Below are positions 55,724 to 64,000 of a stretch of DNA of 64,000 bases, in pieces. A program made the translations under genes and the position numbers. The notes under the pieces were generated by a model. It had not been told where the DNA came from. It did not search any database and worked only from the letters and a program-made list of their open reading frames with translations. Within the stretch, counting starts at the first letter, position 1, and each line of letters begins with the position of its first letter. Source of the DNA: Rhipidocladum racemiflorum (lineage: Eukaryota > Streptophyta > Magnoliopsida > Poales > Poaceae); contig CM070592.1 in the NCBI GenBank assembly GCA_036346355.1, forward strand, positions 34,829,230-34,893,229, in the 5' to 3' direction.

Positions 55724-56206
55724 ATGGCCACAGGAAAATCCCTCCCGCCAGCCGACGTCAATGCTGAAGCCATCATCGTCCCTACGTTGGACGATTTAAC
55801 TTTAGAGCAATGTAAGGAGATTGAAGACAGAAAGGCCGCACTAGAGAAGTTGATGCTAGGATGCTATCAGAAAACCTGGCTATGGCATGGGCGGTACGGC
55901 CACCTCGGTTTCGATAACTTGTGCAAACTTGCACAGGAGGGGCTAGTGCGTGGGCTGCCGCCACTGGAAAAAGTGAACCAGGTGTGCGATGGATGCCTCG
56001 CTGGGAAGCAGAGGCGCACACCATTCCCGCATCAGGCTCGCCGACGTGCAACTCAAATCCTGGACCCGCATAAGGTAGTCACATACGCTGAGCCCTTTGT
56101 TCCTTTACCTGAGTTACTGGCCGTAAAAAATGATGAGTACGACCAACTGCCTCGGCATCAGGTGGTCCGGTCCAGTCAACAATTCGAGTTTACACTTGGG
56201 GGGTAG
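55724..56206 (+). CDS. Fusion frame: gypsy-type gag start, copia integrase zinc domain, gag
   Basis: A 160-residue open frame starting ATG 40 bp after the LTR end. Residues 1-48 (MATGKSLPPADVNAEAIIVP ... EKLMLGCYQ) are gag-like with a helical Glu/Lys-rich part. Residues 49-113 are a copia GAG-pre-integrase domain (WLWHGRYGHLGFDNLCKLAQ ... CDGCLAGKQRR) with its two His and two Cys. Residues 114-160 (DPHKVVTYAEPFVPLPELLA) return to the gag. The reading frame is preserved across both joins and ends TAG at 56204; the gag core follows in the same element (56207-56629). Whether it is made is unknown. Confidence 0.75.
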   Translation: MATGKSLPPADVNAEAIIVPTLDDLTLEQCKEIEDRKAALEKLMLGCYQKTWLWHGRYGHLGFDNLCKLAQEGLVRGLPPLEKVNQVCDGCLAGKQRRTPFPHQARRRATQILDPHKVVTYAEPFVPLPELLAVKNDEYDQLPRHQVVRSSQQFEFTLGG

Positions 56207-56629
56207 GATGCCAGTTATCACAATTGGCACAACCCTAGCGCTGCGTCGGCCAATAACGTTAATTGGGCTGATCAAATTTCTGCCATCTTGAGGGATCAAT
56301 TCGGCTTACAGCCCAAGGGGAAGGTAATCGGCTATAGAAAGTTGTACCCCGATTACATAGATCGTATGCCTTATCCGCACAACTACAGGATTCTTGATTT
56401 TGCCAAATTTTCAAGAGATGACTCTGTCACCACCCTTGAGCACGTCGGACGATTCATTGCCAAGTGTGGCAAAGCGGCCCAGTCGGAGTTACGCCGATCA
56501 TCACTTGATATTGGCTTTGATCGACTTTACGATTTTTCACCTTATCGATTGCAGGTCAAATCGATTATCACGCTAGAACTAGGTGTTATTTGGTGCGTTG
56601 AAGTTAGAAACCCTACCTCAAGTTTTTAG
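56207..56629 (+). pseudogene. gypsy-type gag core of the chimeric element
   Basis: After the TAG the frame continues SYHNWHNPSAASANNVNWAD, ISAILREQFGLQPKGKVIGY, YPDYIDRMPYPHNYRILDFA, HVGRFIAKCGKAAQSEL. YPxxxDxxPYPxxYxxPDFxKFxG-type sequence is characteristic of unclassified gypsy gag in grasses. It ends in the LTR remnant. The left copy is 15997-16392. Confidence 0.8.
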
Positions 56630-56637
56630 CATCAACA

Positions 56638-56932
56638 ATTTCTCTCGGAGGTCCTGGTTCATCTTGGTACTCCCAGGGTGGATTGAAAGTGGAGTTTCAT
56701 GAGCCTCTTTCAAGATCATTTCTTTGATTTCTTGATCATCTGGGACGTACACTTGTCGTCCACGCATGATCAGTCCATCAGACCTTTCAGAAAACTCCGA
56801 AGACGCGCTTTCTTCCAACTTGCATTTAATCTCGGTCATTTCTTCATATTTGAGCTGAGCGGCTTTGATTTGAGACTCAAGAGTGAGTTGTAGGGTTAAC
56901 GCTGTGACAAACCCTTCTTCATCCACTTCCAA
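56638..56932 (-). pseudogene. gypsy-A integrase zinc-binding part (right copy)
   Basis: Same as 16429-16723, up to REK at the chimeric insertion. Confidence 0.85.
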
Positions 56933-56965
56933 ATTGAGTCTATGAAATGCATCGAGCAGCTGAGG

Positions 56966-57391
56966 CTATCTGATGAAAGATAAGGCCTTAACAGTGCGTA
57001 GCATGCAACTAAGTGCATCCGCTACCACATTTGCCCTACCCAGGTGATAATGAATTCCCATATCGTAATCCTTGATTAACTCCAGCCACCGGCGCGGTCT
57101 CAAGTTCAGATCTGGTTGAGTGAAGAAGTATTTCAGGCTCTTGTGGTTAGTATATATCTGACATCGGTTACCGATGAGATAATGATGCCACAATTTGAGA
57201 GCGTGAACTACTACTACCAATTCCAAATCATGGGTTGGATAATTGGCTTCGTGAGGCTTTAGCTGACGTGAGGCATATACCACAACCTTACCTTCCTGCA
57301 TCAATACACAACCGAGACCTTGACAAGATGCATCACAATACACGTCAAAGTTTTTGTGTACGTCAGGCAGAACGAGTATTGGAGCAGTCAT
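56966..57391 (-). pseudogene. gypsy-A RNase H (right copy)
   Basis: Nearly identical to 16757-17182, including YTNHKSL. Confidence 0.88.
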
Positions 57392-58115
57392 GAGTTTCTG
57401 CTTAACTCTTGAAAGCTTGCCTCACAAGCTGATGACCACTCAAACTTCTTCTCCTTTTTGAGTAATTCAGTCATTGGCTTAGCAATCCTAGAAAAGTTCT
57501 TAATGAATCGCTGATAGTAACCGGCGAATCCAAGGAAACTTCGGATCTCAAGAACAGTCCAAGGCTGCTCCCAAGCGAGCACATCTTGCACCTTGCTCGG
57601 ATCAACTGCAACTCTTCCTTTGGAGAGAACATGACCAAGAAATGCGACTTCTTTGAACCAGAACTCACATTTGCTAAACTTGGCATACAACCGATGCTCG
57701 CAGAGCTTATCGAGCACCATGCGCAAGTGAAGTTCATGCTCTTGTTCACTCCGGGAATAAATAAGAATATCATCAATGAACACCACCACAAATTTGTACA
57801 GGTACTCCATGAACACTTTATTCATGAGATTCATGAATGTGGCGAATGCATTGATGAGTCCAAATGAAAACACATTGTACTCGTACAAGCCGTAGCAGTA
57901 GTCAACGCAGTCTTCTGAATATTCTTTGGTCGGATTTTGAGTTGAAAATAGCCGAGTCTCAAGTCAATCTTAGAGAAGACCTGAGCTTCACTGAACTGGT
58001 CAAACATATCATCAATCTGAGGAAGAGGATACTTATTCTTAATGGTGACTTCGTTCAAGGACCGATAATCAACGCACATGCGCATACTACCGCCTTTCTT
58101 CTTGACGAATAACAC
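57388..58115 (-). pseudogene. gypsy-A reverse transcriptase (right copy)
   Basis: Two frames (57388-57888 and 57831-58115) cover the same RT as the left copy. A frameshift at about 57890 (a 2-nt loss in TTRYGLYEY) separates them, so the left copy's RT is the better preserved. FIDDILIYS is intact. Confidence 0.87.
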
Positions 58116-58219
58116 CGAACTACCCCATGGAGACGAGCTAAGGTGAACAAAACCCTTGACTAACTGCTCCTTGAGCTGCCCGTCAACTCCACCATCTCAT
58201 CAGGGGGCATGTGATATGG

Positions 58220-58759
58220 TCACTTAGAAATGGGCGCAGTTCTGGGTAGTAGGTCAATAACAAACTCCAAGTCTCGGTCAGGATGCAATCTCGGTAACTC
58301 CTCAGGGAATACATCGGGATACTCACAAACCACCGGCACTTGGCTTATCTCTGGAACAGAAAGAGAACTGAGAGATGCTTTCAGTGTGGTGGACTGACTA
58401 GAGGAATAATTGACTTGAATGCCATCCGGATTCACTAGAGAAACATAACGGTTAGCGCAATCGTTGCGTCCCTGGTTTTTGGACAACCAATCCATACCCA
58501 TGATAACATCGAGCCCTAGGGTGTCAATCTGGATGAGATCACCCCAAAAATTAACTCCATTGATTGCAATGGGAATTCCCAGGCAAATGTGCTCGGCTCG
58601 CAGAACTGAGCCTGGAGAATAGAGTAGCATCGGACTTCTCAATTGGCTATTCTTGATCTTCTGATTCTTAACGAATCTTGAGGAAATGAATGATGCGATG
58701 CACGAGTCAAACAAAACCATTGTGGGAGCTGAATGCACAAGAAATGTACCAAGCACCAC
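58220..58759 (-). pseudogene. gypsy-A protease (right copy)
   Basis: Open frame with VLGTFLVHSAPTMVLFDS, FISSRFVKNQKIKNSQLRSP and LDVIMGMDWLSKNQG. A 2-nt deletion turns DSGASH into DSCIAS and so removes the catalytic Gly-Ala, while restoring the downstream frame that is shifted in the left copy. Confidence 0.83.
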
Positions 58760-58787
58760 ATCCGCGCGTTGCTCGCTTCTTCAATTG

Positions 58788-59920
58788 TCACAAGGTTGAG
58801 GCGGCCACGGGCTTGACTCGAGCGGATCTTTGGCCTGAACAACCTCCTTGGTGGTCTCCGCATCTACTCGCGGGACCTTGAGGATGAACGAGGGCACTTT
58901 GACCTTGGGGATGAGCTGCCACTAGACGCCTGTTCGGACAAACATTGGCAAAATATCCCTTCTCACCACAAGCGTAGCAAGTGAGAGCACCCATCTGATC
59001 TTGCACTCCGCGAGACTGCCCTCCACGATTAGGAGAATGAAACACAGGGGAGCAAGTCGAGGGTAATCCCTTGAAGTCTTGAAGGCGAAGATGCAATAGA
59101 CTGAGCGTTGGCGGCTTGCCCAGAGCGTGACCTTGAAGGACCAGCGCTAGCTAACTTTCGGGCCAGCCACTTGCGGTTTTGACTTTCTGAAACCGCTTTC
59201 GCGCTATCCTCAATGCGAATCGCCTTATCCACCAACACTTGCATAATGGGTATATCATGAGTTGCGAGTGAGTGCTTGATCTCTTCATTGAGATGTTCTC
59301 GAAAAAGAGAAACTTTTCGGGCCTCAGTCGGGATCTCTTCCGTAACATAGCGGGCCAGGTAGTTGAACTTGTGGAGATAGTCCATAGCTGACATGGACCC
59401 TTGCTTGAGATTATAAAATTCTGGTTTCTTGATCTCCATCAAGCTCGAAGGAATGTGTGCTGCACGGAAGGCTCCTTTGAAGTCTTCCCAGGTGGTGACT
59501 TGGCCAGGTGGGCGAATTGCCTTGAAACTGTCGCACCAAGCTGCAACAGCACCTTGAAGATAGTAGGCAGCATACTACACCTTTTCCTCGTCATTACACC
59601 TTGCGAGATCGAGCTTGCACTCGATGTCACGAAGCCAATCATCAGCATCCAGAGGATCAGTCGCTGACGAAAAGCTCGGTGGGCGAGTCCGCTGAACTCA
59701 GCTAGACGAGACTGCTGCTGCATAGCTACCGTTTAAATGCGTAGGTCGTGGTGTTACAATTCTCCGTGCCTTGCACCAGTTGTGCTTCCTTTTCAAGTCT
59801 TTGCCTCCTCTTGTGCTTTCCCGCCGGGTGTGCGATCCACTAGGACCACCCACTAGCGCACTTGAATGTTGGGTCTCGTGGCTCCAAGACCTCGGATGCA
59901 TCGGACTAGGAGGCACTGGT
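58788..59920 (-). pseudogene. gypsy-A gag (right copy)
   Basis: Gag core at 59029-59442 and the CCHC knuckle CYACGEKGYFANVC at 58788-59096, in different frames; upstream pieces to about 59916. Frameshift positions differ from the left copy. Confidence 0.84.
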
Positions 59921-60156
59921 CTGGTACTTCCTCCGCATGCTCACTACTCTCATGGGCAGCGCCACCTGCCATGAGCGCACGGGTCAAGCGTCCTTTCGGC
60001 ATCCTGTTACACATAATGGCTGAGCATTTCATGCAATAGATGAGGCAAAGACTTGAAAAGGAAGCACAACAAACACAGCCAGATCGGTTTCGCACTCTTA
60101 AATTCACAATCAGAAATCGTGAACACTAGAATGCAGACGACGAGAACTGATTCACA

Positions 60157-60230
60157 ATTTCGCGATATACTCGGCGATGCTCGGCCTTTACTCGCTGACA
60201 TACATCACATTTCGCGATATACTCGGCGAT
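60157..60230. repeat. 22-bp direct repeat at the gypsy-A/gypsy-F junction
   Basis: ATTTCGCGATATACTCGGCG (plus two more bases) occurs at 60157-60178 and 60209-60230. The first copy abuts the end of the duplicated block; the second is the native integrase sequence (EIAEYIAK). Confidence 0.9.
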
Positions 60231-60995
60231 TTCCTTCTTCATGCCGGGCCACCAATATTCCCGCTTCAGATCTTGATACATTTTTGTGCTACCAGGATGG
60301 ATAGATAGAGGTGATTCATGAGCTTCACTCAGGATCAAATTCTTGATTTCTAGATCATCAGGAATATAGATTCGATTCTTGAATTGGAGTATACCATCCG
60401 AATTTTCTGAGAATTCCAATTCTTTGCCTTGTTCCAACTCTTTTCGGATTTTAGATATAGCTTCGTCTTTAGATTGAGCTATCTTAATTTGGGTCTTCAG
60501 ATTTGGTTGCATTTGGAGACTAGCAACAAATCCTTTTTCAACAATTCCCAAATTAAGCTTCTGAAACTCCTTTACTAATTCAGATTGATCAGTGTATGCT
60601 GACACCGTCATACAATGAAGTTTACGGCTTAGAGCATCTGCTACGACATTAGCTTTACCAGGGTGGTAATGAATACTAAGGTCGTAATCCTTTATTAGCT
60701 CCAGCCATCTCCTTTGTCGCAGATTAAGATCTGGCTGAGTAAAGAAGTATTTTAAGCTCTTATGATCTGTGTAGATGTTACACTTATTTCCAATAAGATA
60801 GTGACGCCAGATTTTGAGGGCATGCACTACTGCAGCTAACTCCAGATCATGAGTTGGATAATTAAGTTCATGAGGTCGAAGCTGACGGGAAGCATAAGCT
60901 ACGACTTTCATCTCTTGCATCAACACGCAACCAAGACCATTGCGTGAAGCATCGCAATAGACATCGAAGCTCTTATGGATGTCGGGTAACACCAA
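60158..60995 (-). pseudogene. gypsy-F RNase H and integrase start
   Basis: Reading minus from 60995: LPDIHKSFDVYCDASRNGLG, LNYPTHDLELAAVVHALKIW, YTDHKSLKYFFTQPDLNLRQ, ANVVADALSRK, then integrase HESPLSIHPGSTKMYQDLKR and CDVCQRVKAEHRR. Here the frame leaves the family (VYREIVNQF) at the duplicated 22-bp repeat. The DDE core and any chromodomain are missing. RNase H catalytic residues are intact. Confidence 0.9.
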
Positions 60996-61878
60996 AGATC
61001 GGGCCGTGGTTAACCGCTTTCTTCAATTCCAGAAAACTTGCTTCGCATTCTGGAGTCCATTCATATTTCTTTTCTTTCTTCAAGAGCTGAGTCAACGGTT
61101 TAGCAATTTTGGAGAAGTTTTCGATAAAGCGGCGATAATATCCCGCTAAACCGAGGAAACTTCGGATTTGAGGAACAGATTTTGGTTGCTCCCAGTTTTG
61201 GACTGCTTGAACTTTGCTGGGATCAACAGAAATTCCACCTTTGGAAAGGATATGCCCGAGGAATGCAACTTCCTTCAACCAAAATTCACATTTCTCGAAC
61301 TTGGCATACAATTTATGTTCTCGGAGTTTCTCCAGGACCAAGTGTAGATGTTGGGTATGATCTTCTTCATTTTTGGAATAGATGAGGATATCATCTATGA
61401 ATACCACTACGAACTTGTCGAGATACTCCATAAAGACTTTATTCATTAAGCTCATAAAGCTAGCTGGAGCATTTGTAAGTCCGAAGGACATTACGACATA
61501 TTCATATAAGCCGTAACGTGTGGTAAAAGCTGTTTTAGGAATATCCTCCGGTCGAATTTTCAATTGATAATAGCCATGTCTAAGATCAATTTTGGAGAAA
61601 ATTTGAGCGCCGGTTAATTGATCGAAAAGATCATCGATACGAGGTAGAGGATATTTGTTTTTGATGGTAACATCATTGAGAGCACGATAATCCACACACA
61701 TGCGTAGACTACCATCCTTTTTACTGACAAAAAGAACTGGACTACCCCATGGAGAAGTACTTGGTCGAATAAACTTTTTATCTAATTGTTCTTGAATTTG
61801 CTTTTTGAGTTCTACTAACTCATTTGGTGGCATACGATAAGGTCTTTTGGAAATTGGGGCTGTACTGTATAGGATCAA
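60973..61878 (-). pseudogene. gypsy-F reverse transcriptase
   Basis: About 300 residues with all RT motifs in good order: GSPVLFVSKKDGSLRMCVDY, FSKIDLRHGYYQLKI, MSFGLTNAPASFM, VVFIDDILIYSK, FLGHILSKGG. A frameshift at about 60985 (ELKKAV then NHGP) separates it from RNase H and another at about 61865 from protease. Ty3/gypsy, chromovirus-like. Confidence 0.9.
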
Positions 61879-63436
61879 TGACGAACTCTAAGTCACGATC
61901 TGGTGGCAAACCTGGCAATTCTTCTGGAAATACATCGGGAAAGTTGGAAACTACAGGAACAGATTGAATCTTTTCCATTACCAACGCATTTAAGTATGAT
62001 TTTGATTCGGAAAGATTCTGGGTGGAACTAAAGTTCACTTCAACTCCATCAGGATTTATAAGAGATATGGATCTTTTAGCACAATCTATCTGTCCTTTAT
62101 TCTTAGCTAACCAATCCATACCAAGAATGATGTCTAATCCTGGGGTTTCTATAAGAATAAGATCAGCATAAAATAAAACTTCATTTATTTCAATACTAAC
62201 CTTAGGACACATTTTAGTAGTTCTCATTTTTGCTCCAGGAGAATAGATTATCATGGACATGGGTAAAGATTTGGTTTGGATCTGATGTGATTCTACGAAC
62301 TTCTTGGATATAAAGGAATGAGATGCACCGGAATCAAATAACACCAAAGTGGGAATAGATTGGACGGGGAACATACCCAGAACCACATCTGGTGCTTCCG
62401 TTGCTTCTTCAGCCGTCACATGATGTAAACGTCCCTGATTGGCGGCTTGAGCAGATGCAGGTTTTCCGGCTTGTTGTCCTCCAGCTCCTTGAGGACGACC
62501 AGGGGGTCGCTGAGGAACTCCCTTGCTTGGGCAATTATTGGCATAATGTCCAAGCTGCTTGCACTTGAAGCATGTGACATTTGGAGTCTGAGTTGATGCT
62601 CCGGTAGGACGTGCTCCAGTATTACCCGCTGGACGAGATGGAGGCAGCCGAGGTCTAGGGGCAGGACCTTGACGCCTCTGCTGCTGTGGCGGAGCAGGTG
62701 GTCGCGCATTACCCTGAGGTGCAGGGCGAGGCCTGGATGGGCTTGCACCGGCATTCTTCTGTGCCATCCATTTCCTCTTGCGTGACTCCAAAGCAGCTCG
62801 AGTGCTATGTTCCACTCGAATAGACTTGTCCACCAGTGTTTGGAAGTCATTGATATCAATGGCAGCTAATGCACACTTGATTTCTTCATTAAGGTTATCC
62901 CGAAAGCGTTCCAACTTGCGCGCTTCAGGAATAACTTCAGATGGTGCATAGCGGGAAAGGTAATTGAAGCGATTAAGATACTCCATTACCGTCTGATTTC
63001 CTTGACGGAGATCAAGAAATTCCCGTCTTTTGATGTCCATCAGACTGGAAGGAATATGGGTTCGGCGAAAAGTATCCTTGAAGGTCTCCCATGAAATCTG
63101 ATCCACTGGAAGTATAGCTTGGTAGTTCTCCCACCATAATGCAGCAGCTCCTCCCAACTGATAGGATGCATAGAGAACTTTCTCCCGATCATTGCACTGT
63201 GCAATGTTTAACTTGCTCTCCATTGTTCGCAGCCAGTCATCTGCGTCCAATGGGTCAGTAGCAGTAGAGAATGTAGGAGGCCGAGTCTTCAAAAACTCAG
63301 ACAACCTTGATGGTGGAGCACCACCACCACTTCCTCCAACAAGAACTCCTTGATGGGAAGTATTCTGAACTAACTGTTGCAGAAGAAGTGTATGGGTTTG
63401 ACGGTTTTGCTCGATCATTGCCAGAACTTGCGCCAT
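61820..63436 (-). CDS. gypsy-F gag-protease
   Basis: An intact 538-residue frame starting MAQVLAMIEQNRQTHTLLLQ at 63436. Residues 50-190 are the gag core (RTPPTFST-like, DADDWLRTMESKLNIAQCND, RREFLDLRQGNQTVMEYLNR). A Pro/Arg/Gln-rich linker follows, then CCHC knuckle CFKCKQLGHYANNC near residue 290. The aspartic protease has VLFDSGASHSFISKKF and LDIILGMDWLAKN. The frame ends in VIDPIQYSPNF where LLPGTAPISKRPYRM-type sequence should continue, so it is lost one frame before RT. It is the best-preserved protein-coding frame in the window. Confidence 0.92.
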   Translation of the reverse strand: MAQVLAMIEQNRQTHTLLLQQLVQNTSHQGVLVGGSGGGAPPSRLSEFLKTRPPTFSTATDPLDADDWLRTMESKLNIAQCNDREKVLYASYQLGGAAALWWENYQAILPVDQISWETFKDTFRRTHIPSSLMDIKRREFLDLRQGNQTVMEYLNRFNYLSRYAPSEVIPEARKLERFRDNLNEEIKCALAAIDINDFQTLVDKSIRVEHSTRAALESRKRKWMAQKNAGASPSRPRPAPQGNARPPAPPQQQRRQGPAPRPRLPPSRPAGNTGARPTGASTQTPNVTCFKCKQLGHYANNCPSKGVPQRPPGRPQGAGGQQAGKPASAQAANQGRLHHVTAEEATEAPDVVLGMFPVQSIPTLVLFDSGASHSFISKKFVESHQIQTKSLPMSMIIYSPGAKMRTTKMCPKVSIEINEVLFYADLILIETPGLDIILGMDWLAKNKGQIDCAKRSISLINPDGVEVNFSSTQNLSESKSYLNALVMEKIQSVPVVSNFPDVFPEELPGLPPDRDLEFVIDPIQYSPNFQKTLSYATK

Positions 63437-64000
63437 TGTGGGCGGACTGCAATTGCTCCTCCGAATTCCACCTTGCCGATTAGGATTTGAATCTGGATTG
63501 GGTGGATCGGCATTTGATGTGAAGATGAAACCCTTGCAAGAGGGTGAATCGGATTAGGTTCTTGTTGGAGTGGGCAATGTTTCGCGAGGAGGAAGGGGTT
63601 CCTGCGAAGCCTCACTCTCCAAGATCCCGCGAAGAGATCTGGTTACAGGCATCCTGAAATTTCAATTCAGATGAGAAAATAATGTATTGTAATTAAATGA
63701 TTTAAGCTAGTAGACTGGAAATCTAAACTCAAACTCATTGGTTAATGGGCAACATTTCATTCCCTAAAATTTTATTATTCTTAAAGAAATTCATTAACAA
63801 GGAAGGTGTGTTATTATGTTATGTCATATTATATTGTGAAAGATAAACACAAAGGATCACATCATCGTGAAATTGTAATAAAACATTAGAAAGTCACGAG
63901 AAGGAACCAAAACAAACAGAAATAAACAGTAACAGCACTTTATTCAACTGCATATTAACAACATGTACAACAAAAGTATGACAACCTCACAACTCAACAC
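63437..64000 (-). other. gypsy-F 5' leader
   Basis: AT-rich sequence upstream of gag with a 66-codon frame (63415-63615) and no motif. CACTTTATTC near 63936 is the complement of an AATAAA-type signal. The primer site and LTR lie beyond the window. Confidence 0.6.

Larger units (their letters stand above)
55089..56637 (+). mobile_element. Chimeric non-autonomous gypsy-type element
   Basis: It is inserted in the gypsy-A integrase with duplication ATTTC (55084-55088, 56638-56642). It has a 5' LTR (about 55089-55684, TATA box at 55253), a leader CACTTTTGGCACGCCCGGTG, a short gag whose middle is a copia fragment, and only the last ~100 bp of a 3' LTR, so most of gag, all of pol and most of the 3' LTR are deleted. 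The gag-to-LTR switch is at a shared ACTTTACG/TTTTTCACC stretch. Its exact 5' base is uncertain because TATTTG precedes the expected TG. Confidence 0.82.
23549..60157. repeat. Right copy of the composite tandem segmental duplication
   Basis: This is the longer copy. It is collinear with 1-19955 apart from the listed indels, and ends at 60157 where gypsy-F begins; left and right match up to GATTCACAATT. It retains 43241-55880, absent on the left. Because gypsy-A internal sequence lies to the left of LTR-A at 23549, the tandem junction coincides with an LTR-A/gypsy-A boundary. Confidence 0.9.

Noticed and set aside
1..64000. rRNA genes, telomere or centromere satellite arrays
   Set aside because: No rRNA-like sequence and no long array of short satellite repeats; scattered CCCTAA words are single.

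Overview
This window is repeat-dense plant nuclear DNA, most likely from a grass. It is a nest of LTR retrotransposons: Ty3/gypsy elements of the type with very long LTRs (TGTAACACCC...CA), two Ty1/copia lineages, solo LTRs, a small TRIM-like element, a hAT-like MITE and a candidate SINE. Fragments of ordinary plant genes lie between them. I see no intact host gene. Plant affinity rests on the retrotransposon families, the initiator-tRNA-Met primer sites and captured plant gene pieces (NPH3-type BTB, SECRET AGENT-type TPR, triose-phosphate-translocator-like, DNA polymerase delta small subunit, GEX3-like). The exact species cannot be named from the sequence.

Layout. Positions 1-23548 and 23549-60157 are two tandem copies of one composite block. 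In the right copy the order is: LTR-A (minus; 5' LTR of the gypsy-A element whose PBS is at 23533-23544) broken by solo LTR-D; the 3' half of LTR-H; a chimera of gene fragments; solo LTR-B (33527-38476), inserted into that chimera; a gag-like fragment; copia-1 (minus) carrying a copia-2 element (41589-47154), itself carrying a hAT-like MITE; a 248-bp-arm hairpin; poorly recognised DNA; an LTR-G candidate carrying a complete 1.56-kb TRIM-like element; a SINE-like unit; an LTR-C relative; and gypsy-A pol (minus) interrupted by a 1.55-kb chimeric non-autonomous element. The left copy is a shortened version. It lost 3.24 kb (37383-40625 of the right copy) and about 12.6 kb between copia-2 and the chimeric element, apparently by recombination inside a shared 185-bp copia fragment. 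It gained solo LTR-C and solo LTR-E. Adding these events reproduces the left block's length to within about 10 bp. A second gypsy element (gypsy-F, 60158-64000) truncates the right end.

How it works together. All autonomous functions here look broken: frameshifts in copia-2 and gypsy-F, lost protease and zinc-knuckle segments in copia-2, altered catalytic residues in copia-1 RT and gypsy-A integrase. The more unusual signals are four. (1) Five distinct long-LTR families share what looks like a spliced exon structure inside the LTR, with a mini-exon ending in a GC splice donor and a palindrome containing a branch-point-like sequence. In two families the mini-exon has a conserved acidic reading frame. 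(2) A near-perfect hairpin carries an exon-like piece of a GEX3-like gene. (3) A single antisense reading region joins pieces of at least five plant genes. (4) A gypsy-type gag is fused in frame to a copia integrase zinc-binding domain.

Family names beyond gypsy/copia are from memory of motifs; no database search was possible.
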